Assembly: GCF_051020985.1 (NCBI RefSeq)
Contig: NC_134999.1
Location: 19,969,660 to 20,033,659, forward strand
Direction of reading: 5' to 3'
Source: Nomia melanderi
Taxonomy: Eukaryota; Arthropoda; Insecta; Hymenoptera; Halictidae
Length of the DNA: 64,000 nt
Under the pieces are notes generated by a model that had not been told where the DNA came from, did no database searches, and worked only from the letters and a program-made list of their open reading frames with translations. This document shows positions 47,351 through 61,350 of the stretch, in pieces (the stretch's first letter is position 1; every line of letters starts with the position of its first letter). The translations under genes and the position numbers were made by a program.

Positions 47351-50300
47351 TCAAGTGGCGCTGTCCCGCGCCACTGGCTCGGCGCTGTCGCCGCTCCTGC
47401 GTCGCCGGCCGGCCGCCGGCTGACGGTACTCGTTGCGCACGATGCCGTCGGCGGCCGTGCTCGACGATCCCTCGTCCTCCGAGTCCAGCTCCGTCGGAGG
47501 CAGCATCGCGAGCGGGGGCGAGGAGGACGGGGACGAAGGAGAAGAAGAAGACGAGGAGACGTTGTTCCGGTGAGCTGCCGCGAGGCTGCCAGCTGGCTTG
47601 CCGCGCTGCCGGCGCGACGGCAGCTCGGGCTTGGCTTCTTGATGCTTGACAGGCAGCTTGGTTGTCGTCGACGCCGACGCCGGCGACGACGCCGCGGTGG
47701 TCGCGCGCTGGGGCTGCGTCGGCGACGTCGACGCGGCTCCGGCGACCACCTGGTACCTGGCTGTGGCCGTGGCGACCGGTTGCTGCTGTTGCTGCGCCCG
47801 GGCGCGTCGGTCGTCTCTCTGCTGCAGCTGCTGGGGCTTCGGCTGGACCGCGGTTTGCAGTGTCCAGTGGACTTTTCTGGCCGGACTGGGACCGCCGCCG
47901 GTGACGGCGGACGAGGAAGAAGACGAGGGCGACAGAAGGTAGGCGCCGGCGAGCGTCGCGCCGCCGCCGGTAGGAGCGGTAACCGCTGGTACAGCTGCTT
48001 CCGGTGCACCGTCTGCCAACGGTAGCCCCGCAGGGCCCGGTAGACCGCGTACGACAGGCTCAGGAACAACGACTGGAGGACGTTGCTGCTCGTTGTCGCC
48101 CAGATCGCCAGCGCAGCCGTAATCGTAGCTGCAGCATAGCTGCCCGTCCTACGGAGAGTTTCGTTGGACACTGGGTTAGCGGACATGGACGCGGATCACC
48201 GTTCTTTCGTTCGTCTTTCGCGTTCGCTTCCTTCTCCGGCACCGCGAAAAGTCTTGGGACACTGCGCCTCCTTCATGCTGTCGCGTGTTGTTGCGAATTG
48301 TTCGGGATCTGTGATTGGGGATCGGTTCAGGTGCGCGTGTGTCCAGGCGTGCCCCGGCTTTCGCGGATAGAACTGTTCTTGGCTAGCCACGTGAGACGGA
48401 AGGCGTGGCTTGCTTGGCAAAGTATCGTCTAGTTGCGATTTGCTCTTGTTATTTACTAAAACAGAGTAGATTGATCCTGGGGGAAATGGAAGGAAGAGGT
48501 TAGAGGATGGTCTGTAGAGATGGAAGCAAAGCAGGAGAAACTGTAGGTGACGCGAGGAGGATGTCCACTCTGCTCTATTAGATAACAGCGCGAACGTTGG
48601 ACATGCCTGGTGTATTCAAGTGGGAGCTGTGTAACTACATCGTGTAATCCCGGAATGTCCTGTCATCGGAATCATTTAGCGTAGCGTTCAACGAGGAAGC
48701 TTCTATTCAAGAATTTGGAAGATAAACTTGGTATACTCGTCCCGGAGCTAAAAGTGGTCAAGTGATGATAGCGTGTGTGCCTGTATATCCCTGAACGATC
48801 AAAGTTCCGCGAAGGATTTGAGAGGAAGAAGCTGTGCCATCTAAGTCGTTTCGGGTGGCCGCCATGTTGGACACGCGGTGTCGCTAGTCCAAGACTTTTC
48901 GCATCGCGGAAGGGAGACTAGGTAATCCTCCACATAATATGCAATTCATTGTTTCGTTCGGCGGCTCGGTAATCCCGGTGCGGAGAATTCGATGCGAATG
49001 ATCCCTGCTATCACGTGCGTACATCCTCTCGTGATGTCTGCGCCCGGCCCGGACACTGGCGTTCTCACCCACCGGACTAGCGGCGCGTCACTTGGGCAAA
49101 TTGTTTGCTTCACGATCACAGTTTACAATAATTCTTAACGACAATCATGCTTACAGTTGGGGGGACAAAACAATGAATTTCCATAGTATGTATCTGACAC
49201 CTGACGACAACGTGTCTAGGCACTACTTTCGCAGCGGTTCCGGCAAGGTAGTCTCGACGCGGCAAGGAAGCTTCTACGGAATTCTACTTGGCCAGACGTT
49301 TCGACAATTCTCAAGTTACGATTCTTTACCAGAAATTATCACAAGCCCCGAGCGATCAGGATCTCAAATTGTCTAGGCCTTATAGATTGCAGAGGAGTCT
49401 ACGTTCTTTCATCTTCATCGAAATGATTCAGTTACAGTTTCATGCTCGGTGGAACCGTTGGATTGTTCGTTTATACCCATAATTTTCCACTATCTGTAAA
49501 TAGAAGTTTTACAGACTGTTCATCCTTGCCGGAATCGTTGCTGGACAACACTCGATAGAGAGAGACAGAGAAAGAGACTCTTGGTGCTTCTATCGAATCT
49601 CGAATGCAGATCAGAGGAGGGTGCAAAAGAGGCTCAAGTGTAACCAAAAACATAATCAACAAAATAAACAAAGTAAACGAATCAAAATGCAGTCTGTGTG
49701 TTCCTTTCCTGAACTTTTTCCCATTGTGTGTGTGTCTGTCACCACGTGCGCCGTGCGCCCCCCGCGACCGATGCCAAACAAATAAAAAAAGAAAGAACCG
49801 GCCAGCGGTGATCTGTATAAACTGCGTACGACAGTGCGCCCCAAAGTGTGTGCGAGTTCTTTTGATTCCTTTCGTGAGAGAATCGAGTCGAGTGAGTCGT
49901 TAGTATTTTTCTTTTTTCTTTTTAGTCAGTGAGAGTGTGGGGTGAGTCGGCGCATGCGAGAGTTTTATAAACGTGCACTCGTCAGCCATTTTACCAGAGG
50001 ACCCATACGTTTCTTGATCGATCGATCGATCAGCTCGCGCGACTACTTAAAATTTCTGAACGCTTTGCAAAGAAGAAACTACCGTTCCGACTGAAATGAA
50101 ACGGATCGTCGAAAGCAGCTGCCATCTCGATTTCACTGGAATTCCAATAACACTCGCGGAAGGTTTCAAGTAAATCTTAATCACGGATCTCAATCCCGAA
50201 TTTCTTGATATTCATTAAGGAAATCGTACGATTGGAAAATAAATAATTCATACCGAATGTTCAGAAAAATCGATGCGTCGATCAAGAACATCCCTGACAA

Positions 50301-53300
50301 GATGTCAATGTGTGAAACATGCGACGTGCTCGCGATTCACCCTCATAGTTGAGAAACTCTTGACGCTCCGTTAAGTATAATCTACGCCACGTGTGTCTCA
50401 CTAAATCCTTCAAACTCTAGCGATATCGTTTACCAAAGTATAACAAACGTTAATATTATCAGTGATCAGTGCAAGAGAATTTATGTAAAAAATTCCAAGG
50501 GGAACTCGAAAGTTTACCGAATGACATTGAACAATTGAGAGTCTCGCTAACACGTGACACAGATCTCTGTATACAACGCAGCCCAAGAGAACGTTAAGAG
50601 GAAGCCTGGTGACCAGCGTGCGGCGATCATACGAACGAGAAGACCACTAACAGGGGACACGCGGATCTCTATAATCATCTAAAGTCAAATGAAAAGAAGA
50701 TAGAACGGAAAGATACAAGCAGTGGAGTGTGGGAGTGGGTCCGGTACCAGTACTAAACAGCTACCCAAGCAGGCGGGAGTAGAAACGGAAGCACTCGAGC
50801 CCGAGAGATCAGTCGTGGACAATCAAACGATACGTATCGACAAAGAAAACACATTAATAAGAGAAACGAAACAGACAATAAGAACAAACAGAAAGAGAAG
50901 AAAAGAAGAATAGGCGGGTAGAGATTATAGGTGAGGTAGAAGTGACGTGATTACCGATGCACACAACACGCGCTATTGCTCACCAATTGGGCGCAGTACG
51001 GCACCTGCAAGGATACCCATCGTTAGGCTATCAGGTTAGTCGTCACGGGCAATGTGGCGGGGTTAAAATTTCACATGGTTAACGATTATAGCATTCGCTG
51101 CACTGTTTTCGTGTTATTTAGCGTTGCTCAGCACATCAGCCCACCCATCCACGTCCATCCGTTCACTAAACCTGAAGAATCGTTCGTTACGAGCATCTCA
51201 TTGATCATTTTTCATCGTTTCTCCATTGGACTACTATGAGTTTGAAATGTTTTTGCTGGCGAGATCGTGAAACTTCGGAATTTTCCGTGAAACTCGAAGC
51301 ATTTGTGAACGGATCGACGAGGTTCAGGTATTGTTACACGGTCTTTCGCAACGAGGTCGGGTCCGCTTTAGATTAATCGTTGTCAGGCGATATATACTGA
51401 ACACGATCCATGCAGGGCCGACCCGAAGCAGTGAGATTTATCGTTACTCTAAGCCTTTATACCGTCGAGATTCGTTGAAAACGGTCTAGTTCCGCATTTA
51501 AACGACTGTTCCGTGGTATCGCGGCAGTGTTCGTTCGTGTTTCCGAAGTTGAATCGTTCGGGAGCTCAAAGATATCGGCTTGAATTGGTTCTCATCGAGT
51601 CAGAGACTGTGAATGGACGCTAATGACTGTTCTAACGTTGGTACCGTATTACCTAGTCAATCTACTTAGCGCCTGGTCACATACAGTGAGCAAGGATCGA
51701 ACGGAAAAAGTGTATTACGGTCGACAAATGGATCGTCACTACGAAACATAATCAAAACGATCGACTCTCTGTTGCTACGTCCGCGCGGAGAAAGAATGGC
51801 GTTACACTTCGAACATGCATAAGTAAATGTATAGTAAACGGTGTCAAATACCGAGCCACCTCGTCTTTCATTATCGTCGGCGGAAGACTAACAGTTACTT
51901 AAATGAACACTGCCGCGTGCAAGGCAGCCAACGAAAAGTGTACACATATCTAATTCAAGGCTAGCTTAGGGACGCCCCTGAACGTGTCTCGGACGCTTGG
52001 TGTTAACGTAAGAGATCTTTGGAGTAATTTACAAGTGGTGGATACAGCTTAAGGTCGCATAATGACAAGACTAGCGCGTGTAGCTAACGCCGAGAGAAGA
52101 TGCTTCTAGACAATTGGCTCGGAAAACCCGTGCGATGGGACTAGAATTATTTACTTAGACTCGAACGTTTAGCGACTTAGCGTCTTTCGGATTCAAATGT
52201 CTCGATCAAACTACCACGTCTGCAATCAGTGTTCCTCTAAACTAGAATTAAGCCTGAGCCTGTATATTAAGATAAAGATCGATGATTAGACAGGTGCTTC
52301 TAGTGAGGTTTAAAATGATTCGGAAGTGATTCGATGTGATCCAAGTGATTCTAACAGTGAATTTTCAGTTTTATTCGGTTAGAAATTATGGTGAATGGAC
52401 ATCTCGCGATTGTATGGAATTTCTCTCAGCGTGTCAGAGATCAAGATTATAGCGCATAGCTTTGCACAGTTGACTCGAGTTGTACACACCGCAGAAATGA
52501 ATGGCATACTAGAAACAAAGTACAATCAGTATATAGGTACCTTGTATCATACGAGGGTTACCTACTGACACGGAAAATTAAATAAGAATGACAAAAATAG
52601 ATGGACAGACAGAGAGAAAGATAGAGAAGAGAAAAAAAAGGTTATTTATATATATATATTTTTTTATGATAGTGTGTGTGACTTGATTTATACACGTGGC
52701 AGACAGGGAAATGTTAATTTTATAATCATTCATAAAATATTCAACGCCTTTCAGATGAAGAAACTTTCTACGATCCGAAAATGTTATCTGATATTCAAGT
52801 CTACTTAAAGAGAAAATGAATATTAAACAGAATCGCATGCTTGAATATTTTATCAGCGGTCTTTTTTAAATAAATTAGTTCACATACACGGTCACGGTAC
52901 ATTTAAAAAAAAGCACAGACATCAGTACTTTCTCTCGACTGTTCTATGATTTGAATTATAGTTGATCTTTTATGTTCACTTCGAAACATGTATACACACT
53001 GAATGAACGAAAACACATGCACCGAGAAAACGAGAAGCGATATCGACACTTGTAGTTAATCATAAGGAAAGCATGTAGCGAGAGAGAACTTGAAAGAAAA
53101 TTAGAGAGGACAAGAGAGAATGTTAATACAAAGTTAATCTGCCACGTGTACAGTGTATATCATAGAATGTTTCCTTTCGGATGGAGGTCTGCCGCACAGC
53201 AACTGGTCGTGTTTCGACATAATTAATACTGAACGCAACTGATTAGACACATGACAGATCCACGTCTAACTTAAAGCGACATTTACGTTTCATTTACTGA

Positions 53301-56300
53301 CCTTGAGCTCTTGACTTCGCGCGAAAAGAGGGCGGGGTTGAGGAAAACGCTGGTCAAGATGTTTTCTAGATCGCCATTGTCCTTTGACGATCACACTATA
53401 GGCGATACTAATGACTTTCTCATCACTAAATGAATGGGGGAGGATCTTAAGGGCGAATTGATATGGTAAGCCGTTGGAAACTCTAAGCGACACCTAACCG
53501 AAGCATCATGGAAGGTGTTTAGTTGATACTGGGGCCGCTAGATGGAGCGTACGAACTGTCATGGCGCCGCCCATTGAGGACTAGTCGGTAGCCCAAACCT
53601 TACGCTATCCGCAGGTGATTGATCGGTAAATAAATAAAATAAGAAATCATCCAGACCATCAATTTTCCTCAATTACTCGCCTCTCTTCTCCCACGAACCC
53701 CCCTATCCTATCCTGCGGGCCTTGTACGGATAAAGGACCGACGATATCTTCGGTCCTTCGTTGTGTTCGTGGCCGGACATCTTCCTTACCTTGCACTCGC
53801 ACGTGGTGCATTTGTCATGGGGGTCCTGCCAGGAGCTGCCACTGTCGTGTATGATCCCGGAGTAGCTGCAGGGCCTAGGTCGTGTCAGGATTGACAGGGT
53901 GGTGCCATTCCCGGGCGGTTCTCTCGCGCAAGGATCGTCCTCGCAACGCGGACAACAGTCACCGTCCTCGGTGACGGGGTTAGAACAGGTCACTGGTGGA
54001 CATTCCATTTGCCAACAGTCTATTTCGCCGTACTGTGAACAATTCAACCGTTACATCTCTTTCCTGTCTTTTTGATAAGCGCGTCTTCTTGCTGTAGACG
54101 TTTCTACGAGTGACAATAACAGGTAGTCGGCAAGTATCCTGCGTTAGTTAAAGTCATTACCAGGCATTCGCAGGTCTGGCATTGGTATATCCATCGTTCA
54201 CCGCTTCTGAAGACCAAATGATGAAGCTCCTGATGCCTGCAGGAAGCTGCAGGATCGCACTGCGGACAGCACTTGTCCCTGCGGCTCCCCGGGGCACTGC
54301 AGTCGCAGATAGGATCTCTGCAGGTGATCACGCCATCTTTGCACATGCACCTTCTGCAAGGGTTCCCAGCTGGCGCTAGGGTCTCGCCGTTCTCCACTTC
54401 TCTGCCTTCGAACCAACAGCCTGGACAGGTTGACGAATCAATTTAGGGGATAGGTTCTATAAGATTTTTATGATTCTTCGACTAATGATCAATCGCTGAC
54501 ACTTACTGAGCCTACATTCCTCCGAAGTGTGATTGTCCTCCTGAGGCGGACAGATACACTCGTACCCTCCTTCGGTGTTGACGCACTTCGCGCTAGGATG
54601 GCAGGTGTGCCTCCTCTCGATCGTTTGATCGTTGCACTCGTCGATGTCTAGGCATTGAGTGCCCTGGGTGCTGTCGTGAAGGGCGCTTCTGTAGCCGGGC
54701 TTGCAGCGACAGTAGTACCAGCCAGGCATGTTGAAACAGGTTGAGGATTGGTGACACCTGTGGAGGTCGCTGGCACACTCGTCCAAGTCGAGCTCGCAAC
54801 TGTTACCGATGTAACCGCGACGACAGGAACACCTTCCAGGTGCCACGCACTCGCCGCCATTCTGGCAGGTCTGATTGCAAACAGCTGAACCATGAAAACA
54901 ATGAAATCTGTTAGTGCTAAACATCCTGTTATTGAGTCCTTCATAGCTATAATCTCAGATTTGAAGGTGTTTGAGAAGGTTTTACGGTGTTTGAAGCTTA
55001 AGACACAGGATCGAACAAACTAAGAGGAAACTAGGATACTGTACGTTTGCAGGTATATCCGTCGCCAGTGTATCCCTCCTTGCAAACACAATAATAGCTG
55101 CCCGCGGTGTTGACACACGTGGCGTGTTCGTCGCAAGCGTGATGGCCGGTCGCGCACTCGTCGAGCTCGGCGCAGTTGAATTTGTCGACTCTGTGGTAAC
55201 CCGGAAGACACTCGCACGTATATGAGCCGATCACGTTCACACACTTCGTGTTGGCGTTGCAGTGGTGGCCCTCGGAGCCACCTTGCTGTTTGCACTCGTC
55301 CACGTCTGCGGTGGCAACAAACAACCCGGTTAGACCGATCGATCGGCTGGCCCGATTCCCGATGATTGCGGTTACAAACGTGTAACGGTCGTCTAGAGAT
55401 TATCATCGAATCACGGGTTATCGCGATTCTGTAACTGCAATCATTCATCGACGACCGGCAATGAGAATATTCCTCGACGCGGACAGTAAAGAACCGTGGC
55501 GCGCATGTATACGTAAAACACATGGCACGGTCACGTTCACCACGTGTTAACACATCGTCTTTTAAATATTTCACGCGCGGTCGGATCGATCGGAAATTGC
55601 ACGTGGCCGGGTAAGGAATTTCCCATCGACCCGGCGCGCGATGCTCGCGCTTCCAGCAGGACAACGAAGGTTAATACCGAGTTAAGTTTAGGAGAAAGCA
55701 TTTAGGTACCGTGACAGTTATGACCATCCCCTTGGAAACCGATATCGCAGTGGCAGGCGTAGGTGGTCTGAAGATTCAGGCAGGACGCGTTCGCGTGACA
55801 CTTGTGGCCCTTCGCGCAGTAGTCCACCCCTGGTTAAATTTGGTTAGCCGGGCAGATGAACAGGCGGTTAGAAAACATTCGATTAGCGTACTCAGCTTGG
55901 TTTTAGTCGGGTCTGGCCGGGCTTGCTCGGGGAATCGTTCACAGTTCGTTTCTCATTAATCTGGCATGCTATACGTTCATTGTATCCGATCGTTTGGCAC
56001 GCTTTTCGCGGCTATGTACAAGCGAATCGAACGAGTTATTGAAATACTAGAATCAAGAACAAGAAAGAAACATGCATCGCTTCTTCTTTTCCTTTTCTTT
56101 TTGTCATTTATATTCCGTTGACTTGCACGTTGCCTGCAATAGCTGTGAAGAACAGCCCTTGGCGACGAGTTCCACGCGAGAGACTCGTCGTCAAAGTTTG
56201 CCGCATGCTTTGGTTAATGAATCACAATGATGATTAATGAGTCACGAGAATCATGCGAGACACTGCAATGAGATTTGGTTAATGTGAACTAGCGAGAGGG

Positions 56301-57541
56301 CGATGAGTATTAAGTTCTCAGCGATTAATCCGAATCAATGGTGTATATCAATGGTTGTGTTCAGCGGTTGAGACGTACCTGGACAAAATTTGCAACATTC
56401 CTCCGCCACGCTTATTTGTTCGCTCGGCGGGCAAGGCAGTGGTGGACATCTGGTTTCCGTGTCGAACCTCTGGCAGGTGAAACTCCCGTCGAAACAGTCG
56501 CACTCGACGCAATGTTTCGGCGAGACTTTCTCGCCGTGATCATAGATCACGCCGCGCAAGTAGCATTGCTCTACGCAGGAACGCATCGCGGACAATTAGG
56601 CATTCAACGGTCGGGGTTCAGCGAAGTTAATTAACTTATAGGAAACGTCGTTGACGGAGGATCTTACTCAAGCAAATGGGACAGCATTGTCCCTGAGGAA
56701 TGACGGGATGCTTGCAGGTGACAGGGGCGCAGGGCGTCGGCCTGCAGGCGATCTCACCGTGGACGCAAGAACACTGCTGGCAGCCCTTCTCCCAGGTCGC
56801 GCCGTCTTCATGGACGGTCCCGTTCGCCCTGCACGACTTTTGGCACTCGCACTCCTCCACTTTGCTTATTCTGCCCTCTGCAGCTGCTAGCTAAAAGGAA
56901 GGATGTCAATGAGCCGCCGTGTCGATTCGCATTTCCATCCGCCGTCAGCCGAGTCTCTAGGCCGATTTTAATCGAGCTCCACTCACCCTACGCGTCAGCT
57001 CGTTCAGGTTATGCATCAGCTGCTCCACTGTGTTTTGTAATATAGAAAATTGACCGCAAGTGGGACAGGACGAGTCGAGCTGCGGACACTGCGAGAGATA
57101 GCCGTGGGGACCGGGGATCAGCTTCACGTCTTGCAAAGCACCCTGGTGGAAGAAAAATCACAGAAACTTGTCTCAGTCGAAACGATGAAACGACGAAAGA
57201 ATATGATATCACTGTCGACTCGGTTACATTTAAACTTCATCCGACAATTAATCTGTACCTTGAACAGAAAGTGCCTGGCGTTTCTTTGTCCCACCCATAG
57301 CTGAAGCTGCGGCAGGGTGAAATTGGTGTCCGGTGGTCCAGGCCTGAGCAGCCGCCTGTACAAGGGATGACAGTCGACGAGCAGCTCGACCTGCGAGCCG
57401 CTTACGCTCAGGGCGACCCTATGCCAGGCGCCGTCGGCCAAACGGAAAGGAAACGCCTCCACGTGGACAGTACCGTCTCGGCGTGATACGTAGTGAAGTC
57501 GAAGCTCGTCTTTACGACCGCTGCTCTGCAGCTCCAAATAT
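47351..57541 (-). CDS. NELL1/NELL2-like secreted protein, N-terminus missing
   Basis: NELL proteins are secreted, oligomeric glycoproteins with a thrombospondin N-terminal-like (TSPN/laminin G) domain, VWC domains and EGF repeats; vertebrate NELL2 binds Robo3. Exons: 57541-57259, 57142-56987, 56890-56668, 56570-56379, 55829-55710, 55305-55045, 54884-54507, 54420-54161, 54032-53790 and 48148-47351 (TGA), all in phase, 971 residues. Order: second half of TSPN (YLELQSSG, LWVGQRNARHFLFK), a heptad-like linker (ILQNTVEQLMHNLNELTRR), two VWC, six EGF of which four start DVDEC, ELDEC, DLDEC or DIDEC, then VWC modules. The order matches vertebrate NELL. The last exon opens DGQLCCSYDYGC, which matches the family's C-terminal GHICCSVDPQC-like end, then runs on for about 250 residues rich in Ser, Pro, Ala and Gln. 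The signal peptide and first TSPN exons must lie beyond 57.5 kb and were not found. Confidence 0.93.
48149..53789 (-). other. 5.6-kb last intron of NELL
   Basis: It lies between a GTAAGG donor after the TTCECK codons (53790) and a CTCCGTAG acceptor (48149). No minus-strand exon was found inside. The block 49900-51035 looks like a plus-strand 5' leader, reported as a finding. TA-rich repeats occur near 52640. If the donor at 53790 were not used, the frame would run on to a TAG at 53703. Confidence 0.7.
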
Positions 57542-60500
57542 CTGTCGGGCATGAAAACACATTGTCATCGATCGATTCTTGAACCTAGTGATTTTACACA
57601 ATGCACGGTGAAGCCTTCGAGTTCAGCTACTCAAGGTCAATGGTCCCATTAAAGAAGCCACGCCCACTTCCCCGCCTCGCGATGCTTCGCCCAACCTCCT
57701 GTCGCTCGTGACAGGCGAGCGGCGCGAGGTAGGGGCTCAGTGGGCGTGGCGTCCGAGGCAAGTCCCAATAAGATTAAAACAGGCGTGGCTTCCGACGTCT
57801 CGTTTGATAGAAACTTCAAACGGATTCCGTAAGCACTGGAATCCGTTGACATTTTTCGATGAAACGACCAGATGTAGTCCAAGCTGAGCCTCTTTTAATT
57901 GAAACACGCGAAGGGAACGAATGGTAGACACAATTGAATCAAGGATTGCGTGTGTATGATTTCCGCTTATCATCGATTGAAGCCTCCGACCCCTGTTAAT
58001 CAGCGACATTGAAGCATCGCTCTGGAATTCGTTTCACCAGCCAAAACGCGAAAGGTCAATCGATCCCCCGAGAAAATTTACCGAACGGATCCCGCGAATC
58101 CCTCGTGTTTGGGAACCACCCAAAAACCAGTCCTACGGGATCCGGACCGCAAGGCCGAATCAACATTAAGCCGCCGCTTGATCCAGTCGCGATTTCTGCT
58201 CCGCGGAGCGTGTTGATTACCGTCTAAAGCCGCGGACACGTAGCTGCCGTGCATCCAATTTGTGTCAGCCGGGTCAAAACGACTAGACTGCACACCTCAC
58301 GTGCCAACAGAGGCCGCGACTACTTTCAGGTTAAGTGCTCTTCCACGTCCCGGCTCAACAATTGACACAGTAACTTCCTTAAGACTGGCTTTTCTACCAT
58401 TTTCAGCTCGCTGCCCGATCGCAACGAGAACGCAGCGAGCACTCCCCCTCTGAATAACAGGAAGTGCTCGGGCGCTACTGATAGCAGTTGCAATTGACAT
58501 TGACCTGAGCTTCTTCAACCCTCGATTTCCATCGTGCCTCCACCAGAAGAGACGTAGAGAATTCCAACGATTGCAAAGTTTAAATTCAATACTTCGTGCA
58601 GACAAATCTATGTACAAAGTTCTTGAAGTTCAACCAGTATCAATCTTTAATTCTTCACTCGGTTCTATCTTGCGAAAACTTCTAATCGTCAGTGATAATC
58701 ACTCGAGTTACAGCGAGTGCCAATAGTATTCAAAGGAGACAGAGGCTCGGTTCAAGGGCTGATATTCTAATGAAAGGTGAATGGCGTGAAGTTCAGCGAA
58801 AGAAACGATGTCACGCGTTGTTCGCGCGTTGCCGGGGCGCCAGCGCGTTGTCCATGGAAATCGCTTTGAATTCCAGGCCTCGGGACCCGCGGCGAACGCG
58901 CGAACGAGGGGTCGGAGAATGAAATTACACGTCGTACCTATTGTTCCCATGTGAAAAGGCGACGATCGTCCCGGAATTGGCCTCCTCCTGTCGCAGAGCG
59001 GCGGCTATAGTGAATTCCGGAACCCGCCGGAGTAGTGTGGCCGCTCGTTCGAAGCTCGCCTCGTTCAGTCGGAGCTCCCTCTCCTCGCCTGCAGTAGTAA
59101 AACTCGATCATTTCTGCGTTCCGGTCGATCCTGCCGCGCTAATAATCATATTACGGCTAAACGCGAGGGACCGCGGATTGTTCCGCACGCTCGACGGCGA
59201 ATTCCATCGATTACGGGCCGGGGTTGGAATGCTCGGGCTTTCGTTTACGATTCTGCTGGGAGAAAGCGAGCGCGAAACCACCGGGGTAGCCCGGCTGATT
59301 AATCATTAGCAGACTGTGCATATTTATCCCGATGGGAATGTATAAATGTAGACGCTGGATTATGAAACGGGGGAATCGGATTTGTAATTCGATTTTACAT
59401 GTTTCGTTAATGACTGAGAGTAAGTGGATCGAGAAATGCTATGAATGGCGGTGTCGGTTTGCTAATTCAGTCACTTTCGGTAATTCATTTCATTTGGAAA
59501 ATGAGATGAATTTTAATTGTGGATATCCCAAGGTACGATTCGGGATCTTAAGTCAGTTATGGATAGGTAAGACTCTCAATGGTAGAAACTTTGTTAGCGA
59601 AGTTTAATTATATCTCCCGGTTAAATCTGAGGAAGTTTGATCCTTTAAGAAATGTACTTCTCGAAGATTTCTATGCCAAATGGATTACGGGAATCCATCA
59701 ACGAGGCTCGCCCGAAGCTAGGAACGGTGGTGAAGTGTAGAACGAAGTTCGGGAACGTTGCTCGCGGCTCGACGACGAAAGAGTCCGCCGATCTGGGTCA
59801 GCCGAAATTTTTCTCGGCTCGCATCGATTTCTACAATTCGCCCGTTCCCTTTGCCCCGGTTACGCAATCACGTTGACATGGAAATTCGATTGGCCGCGGT
59901 TGCCGGCTTGTTCGCGCGGATTCGATTCGATCAAACGAACCGAACCGAATTTTCACTACGCTGCTATTTGTTTCAGTTGACGGACTAAATTTTCGGGTTG
60001 AAATAATATCTCCTCGCGAATACTGATCGCGCGAGTAGACACGTAATACAGGATCTTCCTAAAGATACCTAGAATAATCCTACGATACATTTTACACCTG
60101 CTTCGAGTGCATTTCCATTCACTCAACCACGAGCATCGAAAAAGTCCACCCCCAATGCACGAAATTCCCGCGGTTCCTTCGAACATTCTACAACAAATCA
60201 AACTGTCTCTCTCAAAAGACATTTATAAACTAACAATCAGTGCAACAACTATTCAGAGTACCATCAAACTTGCATTTCACCCAAAGACAATCTTCATCGA
60301 AGCTTTTTCAACAATGGATACTTTGCGCTTCGATTCCAACGTCCCATGAATATAAACACAATGCGTTTACAGAAAACTTATTTTTGAAATGAAAATCATT
60401 TAGTACAGCGGAGACTACTTAGCAACACCTTGGTAACCTTCAATTTTCCTCGTGCGAATAGTCGAATTCTAGGGTTTTGTCGACAGGCGGCCGCACTGTG

Positions 60501-60651
60501 CGGCGCGGCGCGCTCCGTAAACGTTCGCCACCCTCGCGCGCGCTTCCCCCATGCTTCCCGCCCGGCCGATCGGTATTAGAGGAAACGTGCAGCCAGGCTG
60601 AAAGCGTGGGCGACGACGACGGTGCAACGTCCGCGAAAAGCGAGCAGACCG

Positions 60652-60704
60652 CGCCACGCCACGCCACGCCACGCTACGCCACGCCACGCCACGCTATGCC
60701 ACGG
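60652..60704 (+). repeat. CCACG pentanucleotide tandem repeat
   Basis: About ten copies of CGCCA/CCACG in a row, two of them reading CTACG or CTATG. A short GC-rich minisatellite. Confidence 0.9.
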
Positions 60705-61350
60705 CGCATCGAGTCGGGTCGAGTCGAGGGATGCTCGGGCCAAGGGTGGCTCCGTCAGGAGGGCTTTCCCCGAAAGAAATTTCAATTACCGGGGACCACC
60801 CTTTGCCGTCTCTTCCCTCCCTTTGCACCCTCCGGCTTCGCGGAAGTAACTGAACGTTTCTCTGCGGTTTGCGCTACGCTCGAAACGAAGGGAACTGGCC
60901 CGTCTCATTGTTTCCCTTTCTCTCTTACGGTCGGTCTCTTCATATTTTTCTCTCTCCGGCTCTCTGCGCCCCTTCGCCACCCTAGTTTCGGTCCCCGCGG
61001 TCTGGCAATCGTTTGGTATTGTTCCAACGAACCGTTCCGTTGCCAGTTTTCTGGCAAACGGTGATGGCTTCCTTTCAACACCGATTCCACCAGCCCTTTC
61101 GCTACTTCCGGTGAGCTCGCGATTGCGAGGATGGAACTGTCGGGGAGGATGGACAGTTGATGGGAATGACGGTGTTTCTCTTCCGTTTCGAGCTATCTGG
61201 GAATTGTCGATTTGCCAGGGGATTTTGTCGAGAAGAGAGATGCTTTGAGGATAATCTGTTAACCTGTTAGTTTCTTATTAACGATCTGTCAGTCGGAAAC
61301 TGATGAATATCTGTTTATTACAAATCTAAGTATTCTTTCTACATTGAAGA

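Noticed and set aside
47570..48025. A 151-codon plus-strand frame with a poly-Arg block
   Set aside because: It is the complement of the NELL low-complexity tail; the Arg run comes from GC-rich simple sequence.
47326..48186. A 286-codon minus-strand frame starting MSANPVSNETLRR with a membrane-like segment
   Set aside because: It overlaps the NELL last exon in another frame. The NELL frame has the acceptor, the correct phase and the family CC motif; this frame turns into an Arg/Pro-rich read-out of the same GC-rich DNA.
58297..59309. Several open frames examined as possible first NELL exons
   Set aside because: None shows a signal peptide or the first half of a TSPN domain with a donor in the needed phase.
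60477..61064. Plus-strand frame of 195 codons
   Set aside because: It runs through the CCACG tandem repeat and CpG-rich DNA with no family similarity; likely chance.
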